Source: Patescibacteria group bacterium
GTDB lineage: Bacteria; Patescibacteriota; Gracilibacteria; BD1-5; UBA6164
DNA: 17,116 bases
Assembly: GCA_018623505.1 (NCBI GenBank)
Contig: JAAZVM010000002.1
Coordinates: 1-17,116 of the forward strand
Direction of reading: 5' to 3'
Shown: in pieces, positions 1 to 11,547 of the stretch
Position numbering within the stretch: position 1 is the first letter of the stretch
Layout of the letters: every line of letters begins with the position of its first letter
Notes under the pieces: generated by a model
Told to the model about the DNA's origin: nothing
The model's input: only the letters and a program-made list of their open reading frames with translations
Database searches by the model: none
Translations under genes and position numbers: made by a program

Positions 1-2027
<2,027 letters not shown>

Positions 2028-2150
2028 TACTATATGTTCTATCACATATTACATATAATATTAACTAACTTTAACTATTCAGATTATTTTAACGAACTAA
2101 ATAAACAAAATATTAGAAAAAATTTAACATTCTCACTATAAGGAAATTTA
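2028..2150 (-). other. 16S-23S internal transcribed spacer, no tRNA
   Basis: This AT-rich spacer of about 123 nt holds no tRNA, unlike the Ile/Ala tRNA spacers of many bacteria. Its 16S-proximal part carries the 3' arm of the 16S processing stem. The remainder (about 2028-2098) probably contains the 5' arm of the 23S processing stem, whose partner would lie beyond the window. Confidence 0.85.
2099..2134 (-). other. 3' arm of the 16S precursor processing stem
   Basis: This 36-nt stretch in the spacer is complementary to 3692-3727 in the rRNA leader: 31 Watson-Crick pairs, 3 G-U pairs and 2 mismatches. The pairing would bring both ends of the 16S precursor together, with the arm starting about 17 nt after the mature 3' end. 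It is the expected type of RNase III substrate. The pairing is seen in the sequence; the enzyme is inferred. Confidence 0.85.
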
Positions 2151-3637
<1,487 letters not shown>

Positions 3638-3691
3638 TAGTACCTATTATATATATAACAGGATTTTGATTTTATTTTGTTCTTTCCTAGC

Positions 3692-3727
3692 AAGAATGTT
3701 TAATTTCTTCTAATATACTGTTTATTT
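3692..3727 (-). other. 5' arm of the 16S precursor processing stem
   Basis: This part of the rRNA leader pairs with 2099-2134 over 36 positions, with two mismatches and three G-U pairs. It lies about 55 nt upstream of the mature 16S 5' end. The two arms enclose the whole 16S, as in RNase III stems of other bacteria. Confidence 0.85.
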
Positions 3728-3756
3728 TAATGAACTTCCCTCTTGAAAGTATCAGG

Positions 3757-3784
3757 AGTCTATTTGTTTTTTCTCTATTGTCAA
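3757..3784 (-). promoter_or_regulatory. Promoter of the rRNA operon
   Basis: On the minus strand a perfect -35 box TTGACA (3779-3784) is followed by a 16-bp AT-rich spacer and TAGACT (3757-3762), a 4/6 match to the -10 consensus. The leader would be about 110 nt. The block around the -35, AAAAAAGTTTTGACAAT, recurs at the promoter of the upstream tRNA cluster. Confidence 0.65.
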
Positions 3785-3814
3785 AACTTTTTTGAAGTTT
3801 TTTATTTTAAAGAA

Positions 3815-3890
3815 TGGTGGGCCTGGTTGGAATTGAACCAACGACCAATTGGTTATGAGCCAACTGCTCTAACCCCTGAGCTACAGGCCC
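3815..3890 (-). tRNA. tRNA with CAU anticodon, probably tRNA-Ile2
   Basis: A cloverleaf with acceptor GGGCCTG/CAGGCCC, discriminator A and an encoded CCA. The anticodon loop reads CTCATAA (anticodon CAU). The loop and variable region (TTGGTCG before the T arm) resemble bacterial tRNA-Ile2, whose C34 is changed to lysidine to read AUA. The other CAU tRNA in the window (9825-9901) looks like elongator Met. Elongator Met cannot be excluded here; initiator tRNA is unlikely because the first acceptor pair is G-C. It is the last gene of the four-tRNA cluster and ends 30 bp before the rRNA -35 box. Confidence 0.9.
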
Positions 3891-3993
3891 TTAAATTATA
3901 ATAGGAAAAGTAACCTTTTATCAATGCTTTTACCGTTTTTAAATAAACAACATAGTCTTTTACTTCAAAAATCATCTATGAGTTTTATAAAAA

Positions 3994-4083
3994 TGGCGGA
4001 AGGGATGGGATTCGAACCCACGGAACCCGTAAAGGTTCACTCCCTTAGCAGGGGAGCCCGTTCAGCCACTCTGGCACCCTTCC
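3994..4083 (-). tRNA. tRNA-Ser(GCU)
   Basis: A class II tRNA with acceptor GGAAGGG/CCCTTCC, encoded CCA, anticodon stem-loop CTCCCCTGCTAAGGGAG (anticodon GCU) and a long variable arm typical of serine tRNAs. It decodes AGU and AGC. It is the third gene of the cluster in the direction of transcription. Confidence 0.96.
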
Positions 4084-4105
4084 TAATTATTTTTATAATA
4101 AAAAA

Positions 4106-4193
4106 TGGCGGAGAAACAGGGATTCGAACCCTGGGTGCCTTGCGACACGACGGTTTTCAAGACCGTTGCTTTCGACCACTCAGCCATCTCTCC
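4106..4193 (-). tRNA. tRNA-Ser(UGA)
   Basis: A class II tRNA with acceptor GGAGAGA/TTTCTCC (one G-U pair), encoded CCA, anticodon stem-loop ACGGTCTTGAAAACCGT (anticodon UGA) and a long variable arm. It decodes UCN serine codons. Its anticodon is UGA, so it does not read the UGA codon. The UGA-decoding tRNA-Gly(UCA) is not in this window. Confidence 0.96.
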
Positions 4194-4230
4194 ACGCAAA
4201 ATTTTAATATTATTAAAGAACACTTTAATA

Positions 4231-4305
4231 TGGCTCCCCCGACTGGATTCGAACCAGTGACCAAATGGTTAACAGCCATCTACTCTACCGCTGAGCTACG
4301 GAGGA
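4231..4305 (-). tRNA. tRNA-Asn(GUU)
   Basis: A cloverleaf with acceptor TCCTCCG/CGGGGGA, discriminator G, encoded CCA and anticodon loop CTGTTAA (anticodon GUU). Body and T arm resemble bacterial tRNA-Asn. It is the first gene of the cluster, about 40 nt after the predicted transcription start. Confidence 0.96.
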
Positions 4306-4350
4306 AAATATTATATATTTTTTATGTTTGCTACTTGTTTAGCGAGAGAG

Positions 4351-4378
4351 ATTTTATGCTTTTTTTTATTATTGTCAA
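4351..4378 (-). promoter_or_regulatory. Promoter of the Asn-Ser-Ser-Ile tRNA cluster
   Basis: The minus strand reads TTGACA (4373-4378), a 16-bp spacer and TAAAAT (4351-4356), 6/6 and 5/6 matches to sigma-70 boxes. Start is expected near 4344. It shares the block AAAAAAGTTTTGACAAT with the rRNA promoter. Confidence 0.8.
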
Positions 4379-4429
4379 AACTTTTTTTGTATTTTTTTTA
4401 TTGTTATAAAAAGTAGCTAAAAATAAAGA

Positions 4430-4458
4430 AAAAAGAAATGAAAAAATCATTTCTTTTT
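4430..4458 (-). terminator. Terminator of gyrB
   Basis: A 12-bp perfect hairpin (4430-4441 with 4447-4458, loop of five A on the plus strand) lies 5 nt after the gyrB stop and is followed by a T-rich tract on the minus strand. It separates gyrB from the tRNA promoter. Confidence 0.8.
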
Positions 4459-4463
4459 ATGAA

Positions 4464-6362
<1,899 letters not shown>

Positions 6363-6400
6363 AATTATCAAATCATTAAAAATATAATTATATACAATAT

Positions 6401-6428
6401 ACTATATATAAGCATTTTCCTATTGCAA
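6401..6428 (-). promoter_or_regulatory. Promoter of gyrB
   Basis: The minus strand reads TTGCAA (6423-6428), a 16-bp spacer and TATAGT (6401-6406). Start is expected near 6394, giving a leader of about 32 nt with no Shine-Dalgarno. Confidence 0.6.
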
Positions 6429-6484
6429 AAAAAAAGTATTTCCAGACGGAAGTTTTTTTAAAACTTCTTAAATCGTAAATTTTT

Positions 6485-6525
6485 ATATAAAAAAGTATTA
6501 TTTAAAAAATAATGCTTTTTTATAT
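6485..6525 (-). terminator. Terminator of the NadM-like gene
   Basis: A 19-bp AT-rich hairpin with a single T-G pair (6485-6503 with 6507-6525, loop AAA) lies about 34 bp after the stop of the NadM-like gene. T-rich flanks on both sides would allow it to act in either direction. Confidence 0.7.
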
Positions 6526-6558
6526 TTATACTGAACAAAATTTAAAATCTCTTAAAAT

Positions 6559-7101
6559 TTAAATTTTTAAGTTTTTAATTTCTTTAAACATATCTTTATC
6601 ACAAAATTGCTCTGCTAAATCTATATTTTTTTCTCTAAGAGCTTTTCTTAAGTTAGTAGCTGAAACTGAATACTTTATTCAGTTATAAGAAATAAAGTGA
6701 TTTTCTCTTTCTATCTCTATATAGTTTATATGGTACTCTGAAAAAATATGTTCATATTTTTTAATTGTTAGATAAGCAGTATCATTAGCCTTATCTCCAC
6801 AATATATATTTAAGTTTTTATCCTTTAATCAAAGCTTATAAAGATTCTTATAAATATTGTAGATCCAAACTAAATCACTTTTATCATCTTTTAGTTCTTC
6901 TATATATAACTTATTTTCTGGGTATTTTTTAGTTAAAAGATTTTTTATTTGAACAAAACTTAGTGGATTATCTCAGTTTCTTTCAGGAGTAGTTCAAATA
7001 AGCAATAAAACTTTATCATTTTCTTTTAAAGCTTTATCTATAATTTTTAAATGACCTATATGTGGAGGATTAAACCTACCTATGAATAATCAGATTTTCA
7101 T
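6559..7101 (-). CDS. NadM-like nucleotidyltransferase (probable nicotinamide-nucleotide adenylyltransferase)
   Basis: A 180-residue cytidylyltransferase-like protein. Family members join a nucleotide to a phosphorylated small molecule; the NadM branch makes NAD from NMN and ATP. The N-terminus GLFIGRFNPPHIGHLK carries the nucleotide-binding HxGH motif (H14-H17). A segment like IGT..PER..NPL follows, as in NMN adenylyltransferases. Near the C-terminus (about residue 147) is SATNLRKAL, matching the ISSTxIR-type phosphate-binding signature. Length fits NadM (about 170-180). Substrate is inferred from motif layout, so related transferases remain possible. UGA glycines include G4 and the Gly of the IGT segment. 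It lies between two hairpins, after prfA in the same direction, and may use its own near-leaderless promoter. Confidence 0.8.
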
Positions 7102-7109
7102 AAAATCAC

Positions 7110-7115
7110 ATTATA
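7110..7115 (-). promoter_or_regulatory. Possible -10 box for a near-leaderless NadM-like mRNA
   Basis: A perfect TATAAT on the minus strand ends 8 nt before the ATG at 7101, so transcription would begin almost on the start codon. No good -35 is visible at 16-17 bp. Confidence 0.35.
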
Positions 7116-7138
7116 AAATATCAGAATAAGTATAATAA

Positions 7139-7172
7139 AAAAAAACTAAATCAAAATTGATTTAGTTTTTTT
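7139..7172 (-). terminator. Terminator of prfA, overlapping its stop codon
   Basis: A perfect hairpin: AAAAAAACTAAATCAA on one arm pairs with its complement ending in seven T. It overlaps the prfA stop codon (7171-7173) by two bases and is followed by a T-rich run on the minus strand. Confidence 0.85.
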
Positions 7173-8250
7173 ATAATTCTCATTTACCAGCAGCTTCTAG
7201 TTTTGCTTGTTGATCAGCTAATGCACAAGCATCAATTATAGGAGTAAGTCTACCCATCATAATTTGAGGTATTCATGAAAAGTTTTGACCAATTCTATGA
7301 TCTGTAACTCTATCTTGTGGAAAATTATAAGTTCTGATTTTTTCAGATCTATCTCATGATCATACTTGAGACGCTCTTGCTTCTCAAAGTTCTTTTTGTC
7401 TTTTTTCTTCTTCGTAAGTATAAAGTTTACTTCTAAGTATATTCCGAGCTTTTTCTCTGTTTTTATGTTGAGATCTACCATCTTGACAGAAAACCATTAT
7501 ACCAGTAGGTACATGTTTTAATTGAACAGCAGAATCTGTTTTATTTACATGTTGTCATCCAGCTCAACTTGCTCTAGTAAATGTCATTTCAACATCAGCT
7601 TCATTTAATTCTACATCAAGAGCATCTACTTCTGGCATTATTGCTACAGTAATTGCTGAAGTATGTACTCTACCTTTTGATTCAGTTTCTGGTATCCTTT
7701 GAACTCTATGAACTCATGATTCGTATTTAAATCTACTATATGCTCATTCTCATTTTACTTCAAAAATTATTTCTTTTACTCAACCGGCCTCACTTTCTGT
7801 TTGTTCTGTTATCTCTGTTTTAAATCATTCTCACTCAGCAAAAATCATATAAGACTTTGCTAGTTCTCATGCAAATAAAGCTGCCTCATCTCAACCAGTT
7901 CAAGCTCTTACTTCAACTATTATATTTTTATCATCATTTGGGTCTTTTGGTAAAAGAGCTATTTTTAAAGATTCTTCCAATTCTGGAATTTTATCTTCTG
8001 CTTCTGAAACTTCCATTTTTATAAGCTCTCTCATTTCTTCATCCTTTTCAGTATAAAGCATTGCTTTATTTTCTTCTAAAGATTCATATATAGATTTATA
8101 CTCTTTATATAGATTTACAGCTTCTTCTAAAGATTTTTTTCTACTTGAAACTTCTCTAATCTTTTTTTGATCTTTAAAAATCTCTGGATCAGAAAGCTTT
8201 TGCTCTAAAGATGAATATTCAGAAACTAGATTATCTAGATTAAATTTCAT
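7171..8250 (-). CDS. prfA: Peptide chain release factor 1
   Basis: Class I release factor that recognises UAA and UAG and triggers peptide release; 359 residues with UGA read as Gly. The N-terminal helical domain starts [12 protein letters not shown]. The codon-recognition motif is PET (187-189), the PxT form of RF1 and not the SPF of RF2. The catalytic loop [13 protein letters not shown] has GGQ at 231-233, followed by [19 protein letters not shown]. The second Gly of GGQ is UGA-encoded, as are several other glycines of that domain. An RF2 reading UGA should be absent from this organism. The frame ends GKGEL then TAA, inside the terminator stem. No Shine-Dalgarno precedes the ATG. It lies downstream of obgE with its own promoter. 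Confidence 0.97.
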
Positions 8251-8281
8251 AAATAATATTTAGGTTTTTAAAATTTTGCAG

Positions 8282-8309
8282 ATTATAAGAAAATTTGTTT
8301 TTTTATCAA
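8282..8309 (-). promoter_or_regulatory. Promoter of prfA
   Basis: The minus strand reads TTGATA (8304-8309), a 16-bp spacer and a perfect TATAAT (8282-8287). It lies between the obgE terminator and prfA and gives a leader of about 25 nt. Confidence 0.75.
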
Positions 8310-8314
8310 GAAAT

Positions 8315-8341
8315 AAAAATTCTCTAAATTAGAGAATTTTT
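8315..8341 (-). terminator. Terminator of obgE, overlapping its stop codon
   Basis: An 11-bp hairpin (AAAAATTCTCT with AGAGAATTTTT, 5-nt loop) overlaps the obgE stop codon (8340-8342) and ends in a T run on the minus strand. Confidence 0.75.
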
Positions 8342-9692
8342 ATAAATTATACTTTAATCTATCTAAAGGTATTTCTTTTCATGCAATTATAATTTTTGGA
8401 GAAAGTTGCTCTTCTTCATTTCACTCAAAGAAAAAACTATTATCTTTTCACTCCTCTTTCATAATAGAGTCCAATTCTTTTTGAACAGTTTTAAGAATTC
8501 AAATTTTATCCATTACATCATAAACTCTTGCAACAGCTTCTAAGTTTGTAAAGTCTGACATTCTTACTATTTGATTTATTCTTTCTCAATCTGCTTTAAA
8601 AGTATATCAATCAACATATTCTACAGAATATTTTTTTGGGTCAACATCTTCTTTTAAATCATAAAGCTTAACCTCCTTAACTACTCAATTATCCTTAACT
8701 CTTTTTTCTTTTGAATAGTTATCAATTAGAAAATCAACTAATTCACTTATTCAATCTCAAGTCGCAGCAGATATTACAAATACTTTTTTATTATATTTTT
8801 TAGAAAACTCTGAAACTATAAAATCCCTCATTTCTGAATCCAATAAATCAGACTTTGAAAAAACAATTATTTCTTCTTTATTAGATAATTCTGAAGAGAA
8901 GTATTCTAGTTCTTTTCTTATATTTTCATAATCAGTAAAAACTTGATCCATTCTATACATATCTAAAAGATGTAATAAAACTCAAGTTCTTTCTATGTGT
9001 TTTAAAAACTCTATACCAAGTCATTTTCATTCACTTGCTCATGGTATAAGACCTGGAACATCCTCTAAAACTAATGATTTTCATTTATGATCTAGTACTC
9101 ATAAATTTGGAGTAAGAGTTGTAAATGGATAATCACCTATTTTGGCTTTTACATTTGTTATATTTGAGATAAGGGTTGATTTTCAAGCAGAAGGTATACC
9201 AATAATACCTATATCTGCAACTAGTTTTAATTCTAAGCTTAAGTCTTTTTCTTCACAAACATCTCAAAGTTCAGCAAAAGAAGGGGCTTGTCTAGTACTA
9301 GATACAAAGTGAGCATTTCAATAACCTCATCTACCTCATTTAGCTACCAATAATTTTACATTATGATCATCTAAGTCAGCAATTAACTCTCAAGTATTTG
9401 CATCTTTAACTATAGTTCAAACTGGAACTTTTAAATATAAATCCTCTGCATTAGCTCAATGCATAGTATTTGTTCATCAGTTTTCTCACTTATTTGCTGT
9501 TAAAACTTTTTTATGCCTGTATTCTGATAGAGTATTTAAATTTTCATCAGTTATTAGGTAAACGTCTGCTCATTTTCAACCATCTCCTCACCGAGGACCT
9601 CATTTCGGTATATATTTTTCTCTTCTCCATGAAACTATTCAGTCTCATCATTTTCAAGATATTACCTTGATTTTTACTTCATCTATAAACAT
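8340..9692 (-). CDS. obgE: Obg-family GTPase (ribosome assembly)
   Basis: GTPase that binds the large ribosomal subunit and acts in 50S assembly and stress control; 450 residues. The glycine-rich Obg fold starts MFIDEVKIKV and continues GIVSWRREKYIPKGGP. The G domain has the P-loop GIPSAGKST (165-173), IGDYPFTTLTPNLG, DVPGLIPGASEGKGLG (D211) and SKSD (279-282), where NKxD is usual for G4, then ISAAT as G5. A C-terminal OCT-like region follows (about 330-450). Eight of the first 11 glycines are UGA, and so is the P-loop Gly before Lys, so the standard code would shatter this gene. The start was chosen because MFIDEVKIKV matches Obg N-termini. No Shine-Dalgarno. A TATAAT at 9739-9744 with a poor -35 is the best promoter candidate. 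Confidence 0.96.
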
Positions 9693-9738
9693 ATTTGATA
9701 TTAAATTATTTTTAAAATAAATTTTATCCTTTAATCAA

Positions 9739-9766
9739 ATTATATTATTTAATTAAAATATTAAAA
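9739..9766 (-). promoter_or_regulatory. Weak promoter candidate for obgE
   Basis: TATAAT (9739-9744, minus strand) has only TTTTAA (9761-9766) at the 16-bp distance used by the other promoters. The leader would be about 40 nt. AT-rich context makes chance matches likely. Confidence 0.3.
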
Positions 9767-9785
9767 CTTATTTTTATATATCCAT

Positions 9786-9812
9786 AAAACCGGCCCTTGA
9801 TAGGCCGGTTTT
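9786..9812 (-). terminator. Terminator of tRNA-Met
   Basis: A 10-bp hairpin with a GC-rich core (AAAACCGGCC with GGCCGGTTTT, 7-nt loop) lies 13 bp after the 3' end of tRNA-Met. T runs flank both sides, so it could work in both directions. It is the most GC-rich hairpin among the terminators here. Confidence 0.88.
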
Positions 9813-9824
9813 TTGCTTTTAATT

Positions 9825-9901
9825 TGGTGTCAATGAGTGGAATTGAACCACCGACCTCGGGGTTATGAATCCCGCGCTCTAACCAACTGAGCTACACTGA
9901 C
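9825..9901 (-). tRNA. tRNA-Met(CAU), elongator type
   Basis: A cloverleaf with acceptor GTCAGTG/CATTGAC (one G-U pair), discriminator A, encoded CCA and anticodon loop TTCATAA (anticodon CAU). The stem GGGATTCATAACCCC and the GAGGTCGGTGG region resemble elongator tRNA-Met. The first acceptor pair is G-C, so it is not an initiator. It is a single-gene unit with its own promoter and terminator. Confidence 0.92.
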
Positions 9902-9921
9902 ATATTATTTTTGCAGGTGTC

Positions 9922-9949
9922 TTTATATTTAGAAAGCATAAAAAGTCAA
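9922..9949 (-). promoter_or_regulatory. Promoter of tRNA-Met
   Basis: The minus strand reads TTGACT (9944-9949), a 16-bp spacer and TATAAA (9922-9927). Start is expected about 14 nt before the tRNA. Its -35 box faces that of the rpsF promoter, seven bases away. Confidence 0.7.
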
Positions 9950-9956
9950 ATTTTTT

Positions 9957-9984
9957 TTGACTTTATTTTTTATTTAAATAAAAT
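9957..9984 (+). promoter_or_regulatory. Promoter of the rpsF-ssb-rpsR operon
   Basis: TTGACT (9957-9962), a 16-bp spacer and TAAAAT (9979-9984). Start is expected near 9991, giving a leader of about 72 nt. It is divergent from the tRNA-Met promoter. Confidence 0.75.
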
Positions 9985-9990
9985 ATGCTC

Positions 9991-10041
9991 GCTTTTTAAC
10001 CTAAAAAGCATATTTTTATATCCTTCCAATTAGTTAATTGG
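9991..10041 (+). promoter_or_regulatory. Two hairpins in the rpsF leader
   Basis: The first hairpin is GCTTTTT-AACCT-AAAAAGC (9991-10009), which starts at the predicted first transcribed base. The second is CCAATT-AGTT-AATTGG (10026-10041), which ends 21 bases before the rpsF ATG. In many bacteria the S6:S18 complex binds the rpsF leader to control this operon. I see no sure match to the known binding motif, so a regulatory role is inference. Confidence 0.45.
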
Positions 10042-10062
10042 ATAATAACCCATAGGAATAAC

Positions 10063-10350
10063 ATGGCAAATTACGAATTAATGCTTATAGTTAACCCAAC
10101 TTTATCTGAAGAAGATAGAACTAGTTCAATTGAAAACTTAAAAGCTTTATTTGAGAAAAATGAAGTAAAAGTTGAAAAAGAAGATGTTTGGGGAGACAAA
10201 AAAATGGCTTACAAAATAAATAAATCTGATAGAGGTTTTTACATACTATACAATTTAGATATGGATGGTAAACTTATTAAAGAATTATCAAAATCTATAA
10301 ACTTAGATAGAAATATCTGGAGATATATGTTTAGTAAACAAGAAGCTTAA
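10063..10350 (+). CDS. rpsF: 30S ribosomal protein S6
   Basis: S6 binds the 16S central domain (platform) as a dimer with S18. The protein has 95 residues, close to the usual 95-130, and begins MANYELMLIVNPTLSEEDR. It contains the conserved VWGDKKMAYKINKSDRGFY block and ends near NIWRYMFSKQEA. It lacks the charged C-terminal tail of E. coli S6. No UGA occurs in frame. It is the first gene of rpsF-ssb-rpsR, a widely conserved order. A weak AGGA lies 7 nt before the ATG, one of the few Shine-Dalgarno-like sequences in the window. The stop is TAA; ssb starts 37 nt later. Confidence 0.97.
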   Translation: MANYELMLIVNPTLSEEDRTSSIENLKALFEKNEVKVEKEDVWGDKKMAYKINKSDRGFYILYNLDMDGKLIKELSKSINLDRNIWRYMFSKQEA

Positions 10351-10387
10351 TTAAAGACTACTATTTTATACATTTAACTAAGAAGAA

Positions 10388-10786
10388 ATGAGAACAGTTA
10401 ATAAAGTTATACTTATAGGTAACATAACTAGAGATCCTGCGGTAAAAACTACTGAATCAAATAAAAAAGTTGCTTTATTTACAATCGCAACAAATAGATA
10501 TTATAAAACTGCTGAAGGTGAACAAAAATCTGAAAGCGAATTTCATAGTTGTGTAGCTTGGGGAAACTTAGCTGAAAGATGTGAAAAATATCTAAATAAA
10601 GGTAAATTAGTTTACGCAGAAGGTAGATTAAAAACTAGAGTAATAGAAAAAGAAGACTGAACTAAATCGTATAAAACTGAAGTAGTTGTTTCTAGTATCA
10701 TTTTCTTAAATAAAAAATCTGATTTTGAAGAAGCTGGACTTACTGATGATGAAGAAATTCATATGGATGAAGATGATAAGTTTTAA
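10388..10786 (+). CDS. ssb: Single-stranded DNA-binding protein
   Basis: OB-fold protein that coats single-stranded DNA in replication and repair; 132 residues. The N-terminus MRTVNKVILIGNITRDPAVK and the middle FHSCVAWGNLAERCEKYLNKGKLVYAEGRL are characteristic. An in-frame UGA at codon 91 falls at the D-G turn before the TEVVV strand, where other SSBs have Gly. The frame then continues to TAA at 10784. The C-terminus is short and acidic, ending MDEDDKF. It keeps the acidic tip plus terminal Phe used for partner binding but lacks the usual DDDIPF and a long linker. A weak AAGAAG precedes the start. A 131-bp gap with a structured RNA follows before rpsR. Confidence 0.96.
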
Positions 10787-10843
10787 TTAAATTCCCAATT
10801 ATCAGGAATAAAACAATAGATAAATTATCAATATCAAAAGGTA

Positions 10844-10893
10844 TTGGTTAAACTGAGAAATCAGTATAGGTAAGAAACTCTTACTTAATCCAA
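10844..10893 (+). ncRNA. Predicted three-way-junction RNA element before rpsR
   Basis: Three nested helices can be drawn. P1 pairs TTGGTTAA (10844-10851) with TTAATCCAA (10885-10893), 8 bp with one bulged T. P2 is ACTGA-GAAA-TCAGT (10852-10865), 5 bp closed by a GNRA tetraloop. P3 is GTAAGA-AAC-TCTTAC (10870-10884), 6 bp. P1 abuts P2 and P3 directly, and only ATAG links P2 to P3. The element ends 24 nt before the rpsR ATG. The fold is read from the sequence. A cis-regulatory role, for example binding of S18 or S6:S18, or an mRNA processing site, is inference. I do not recognise it as a known family. Confidence 0.5.
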
Positions 10894-10917
10894 AATTTAT
10901 TATTTATAAAAATTATT

Positions 10918-11136
10918 ATGACAAAAACTGCTTGTCCTTTAGAAGGTCAAAATATTGACTATAAAAATGTAGAGTTATTAAAAAAATATATTACTAAATT
11001 TGGTAAAATAACTCCAAGATACTACACTGGTGTATCTTTAAAAAATCAAAAAAAATTAGCAAATGCTATTAAAAAAGCAAGAATTATGGCTTTATTACCA
11101 TTTGTTAAATCATATGACCCTAATTTTGAAGGGTAA
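10918..11136 (+). CDS. rpsR: 30S ribosomal protein S18
   Basis: Small platform protein that pairs with S6 on 16S rRNA; 72 residues, the usual length. It begins [25 protein letters not shown]. The conserved core [34 protein letters not shown] matches bacterial S18. No UGA occurs in frame. No Shine-Dalgarno lies before the ATG; the upstream 24 nt are AT-rich. It is the last gene of the rpsF operon, and its TAA overlaps the bidirectional terminator. The long gap from ssb suggests separate control, through the junction RNA or a weak internal promoter (TTGGTT, 15 bp, TATAGG at 10844-10870). Confidence 0.97.
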   Translation: MTKTACPLEGQNIDYKNVELLKKYITKFGKITPRYYTGVSLKNQKKLANAIKKARIMALLPFVKSYDPNFEG

Positions 11137-11167
11137 AAAAAGAAGATTAAATTAATCTTCTTTTTTT
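11135..11167. terminator. Bidirectional terminator between rpsR and the lipoprotein gene
   Basis: A 14-bp hairpin: AAAAAAAGAAGATT pairs with its complement around a 5-nt AAATT loop, and T runs follow on both strands. Both converging stop codons (11134-11136 for rpsR and 11152-11154 for the lipoprotein gene) overlap it. Confidence 0.88.
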
Positions 11168-11508
11168 TTATCGCAACTTATGTGTCTTCAATTTATTCTA
11201 TAAAAATCATATTCTGTTACTATATTTATCCCATCTACTTTAGATATATCATTTGATGTTCTTACCTGTGTTTTACACTTTTTTCATCAATAGCAAATAG
11301 GTGGGATTTCTAATATAAAATTTTCATCCTCATCTAATGAAACACTAAATCCATCTAGTATACGACCAGCATTACTCAGAGAACAAACATTAGATCATAT
11401 TTCTTCTTTTAATAACATTATCTCATCTGAATATCATTCAGAATTAGAATCATTTCAACATCCAGTTAGTAATAAAGAAATAGAAGTTCAAATTAATAAT
11501 TTATTCAT
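11152..11508 (-). CDS. Small predicted lipoprotein with four extra cysteines
   Basis: I do not recognise a family. With UGA as Gly the frame gives 118 residues. It starts MNKLLIGTSISLLLTGC, a short signal peptide with a lipobox L-T-G-C (Cys17), so the mature protein should be lipid-anchored outside the cytoplasmic membrane. The rest is polar and acidic, without membrane segments. It has four more cysteines (42, 72, 78, 112), including a C-YGGKK-C pair, suggesting disulfides or metal binding. Seven glycines are UGA (7, 18, 25, 38, 74, 75, 107), so standard-code gene finders miss it. It has a clear promoter (TTGACA, 16 bp, TATATT) and shares a terminator with rpsR. No Shine-Dalgarno is visible. 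Function unknown. Confidence 0.8.
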
Positions 11509-11547
11509 ATATAATAATTAAAGTATAAAAACTTTTTAACCATATTA

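Noticed and set aside
4106-4193. tRNA-Ser(UGA) as the decoder of the reassigned UGA codon
   Set aside because: UGA is its anticodon, which pairs with UCA; a UGA decoder needs a UCA anticodon.
3924-4409. A 161-codon plus-strand frame
   Set aside because: It runs antisense through three well-formed tRNA genes and the tRNA promoter.
9942-9964. Hairpin AAAGTCAAA-TTTTT-TTTGACTTT as a terminator
   Set aside because: No gene ends there; the palindrome comes from two facing -35 boxes.
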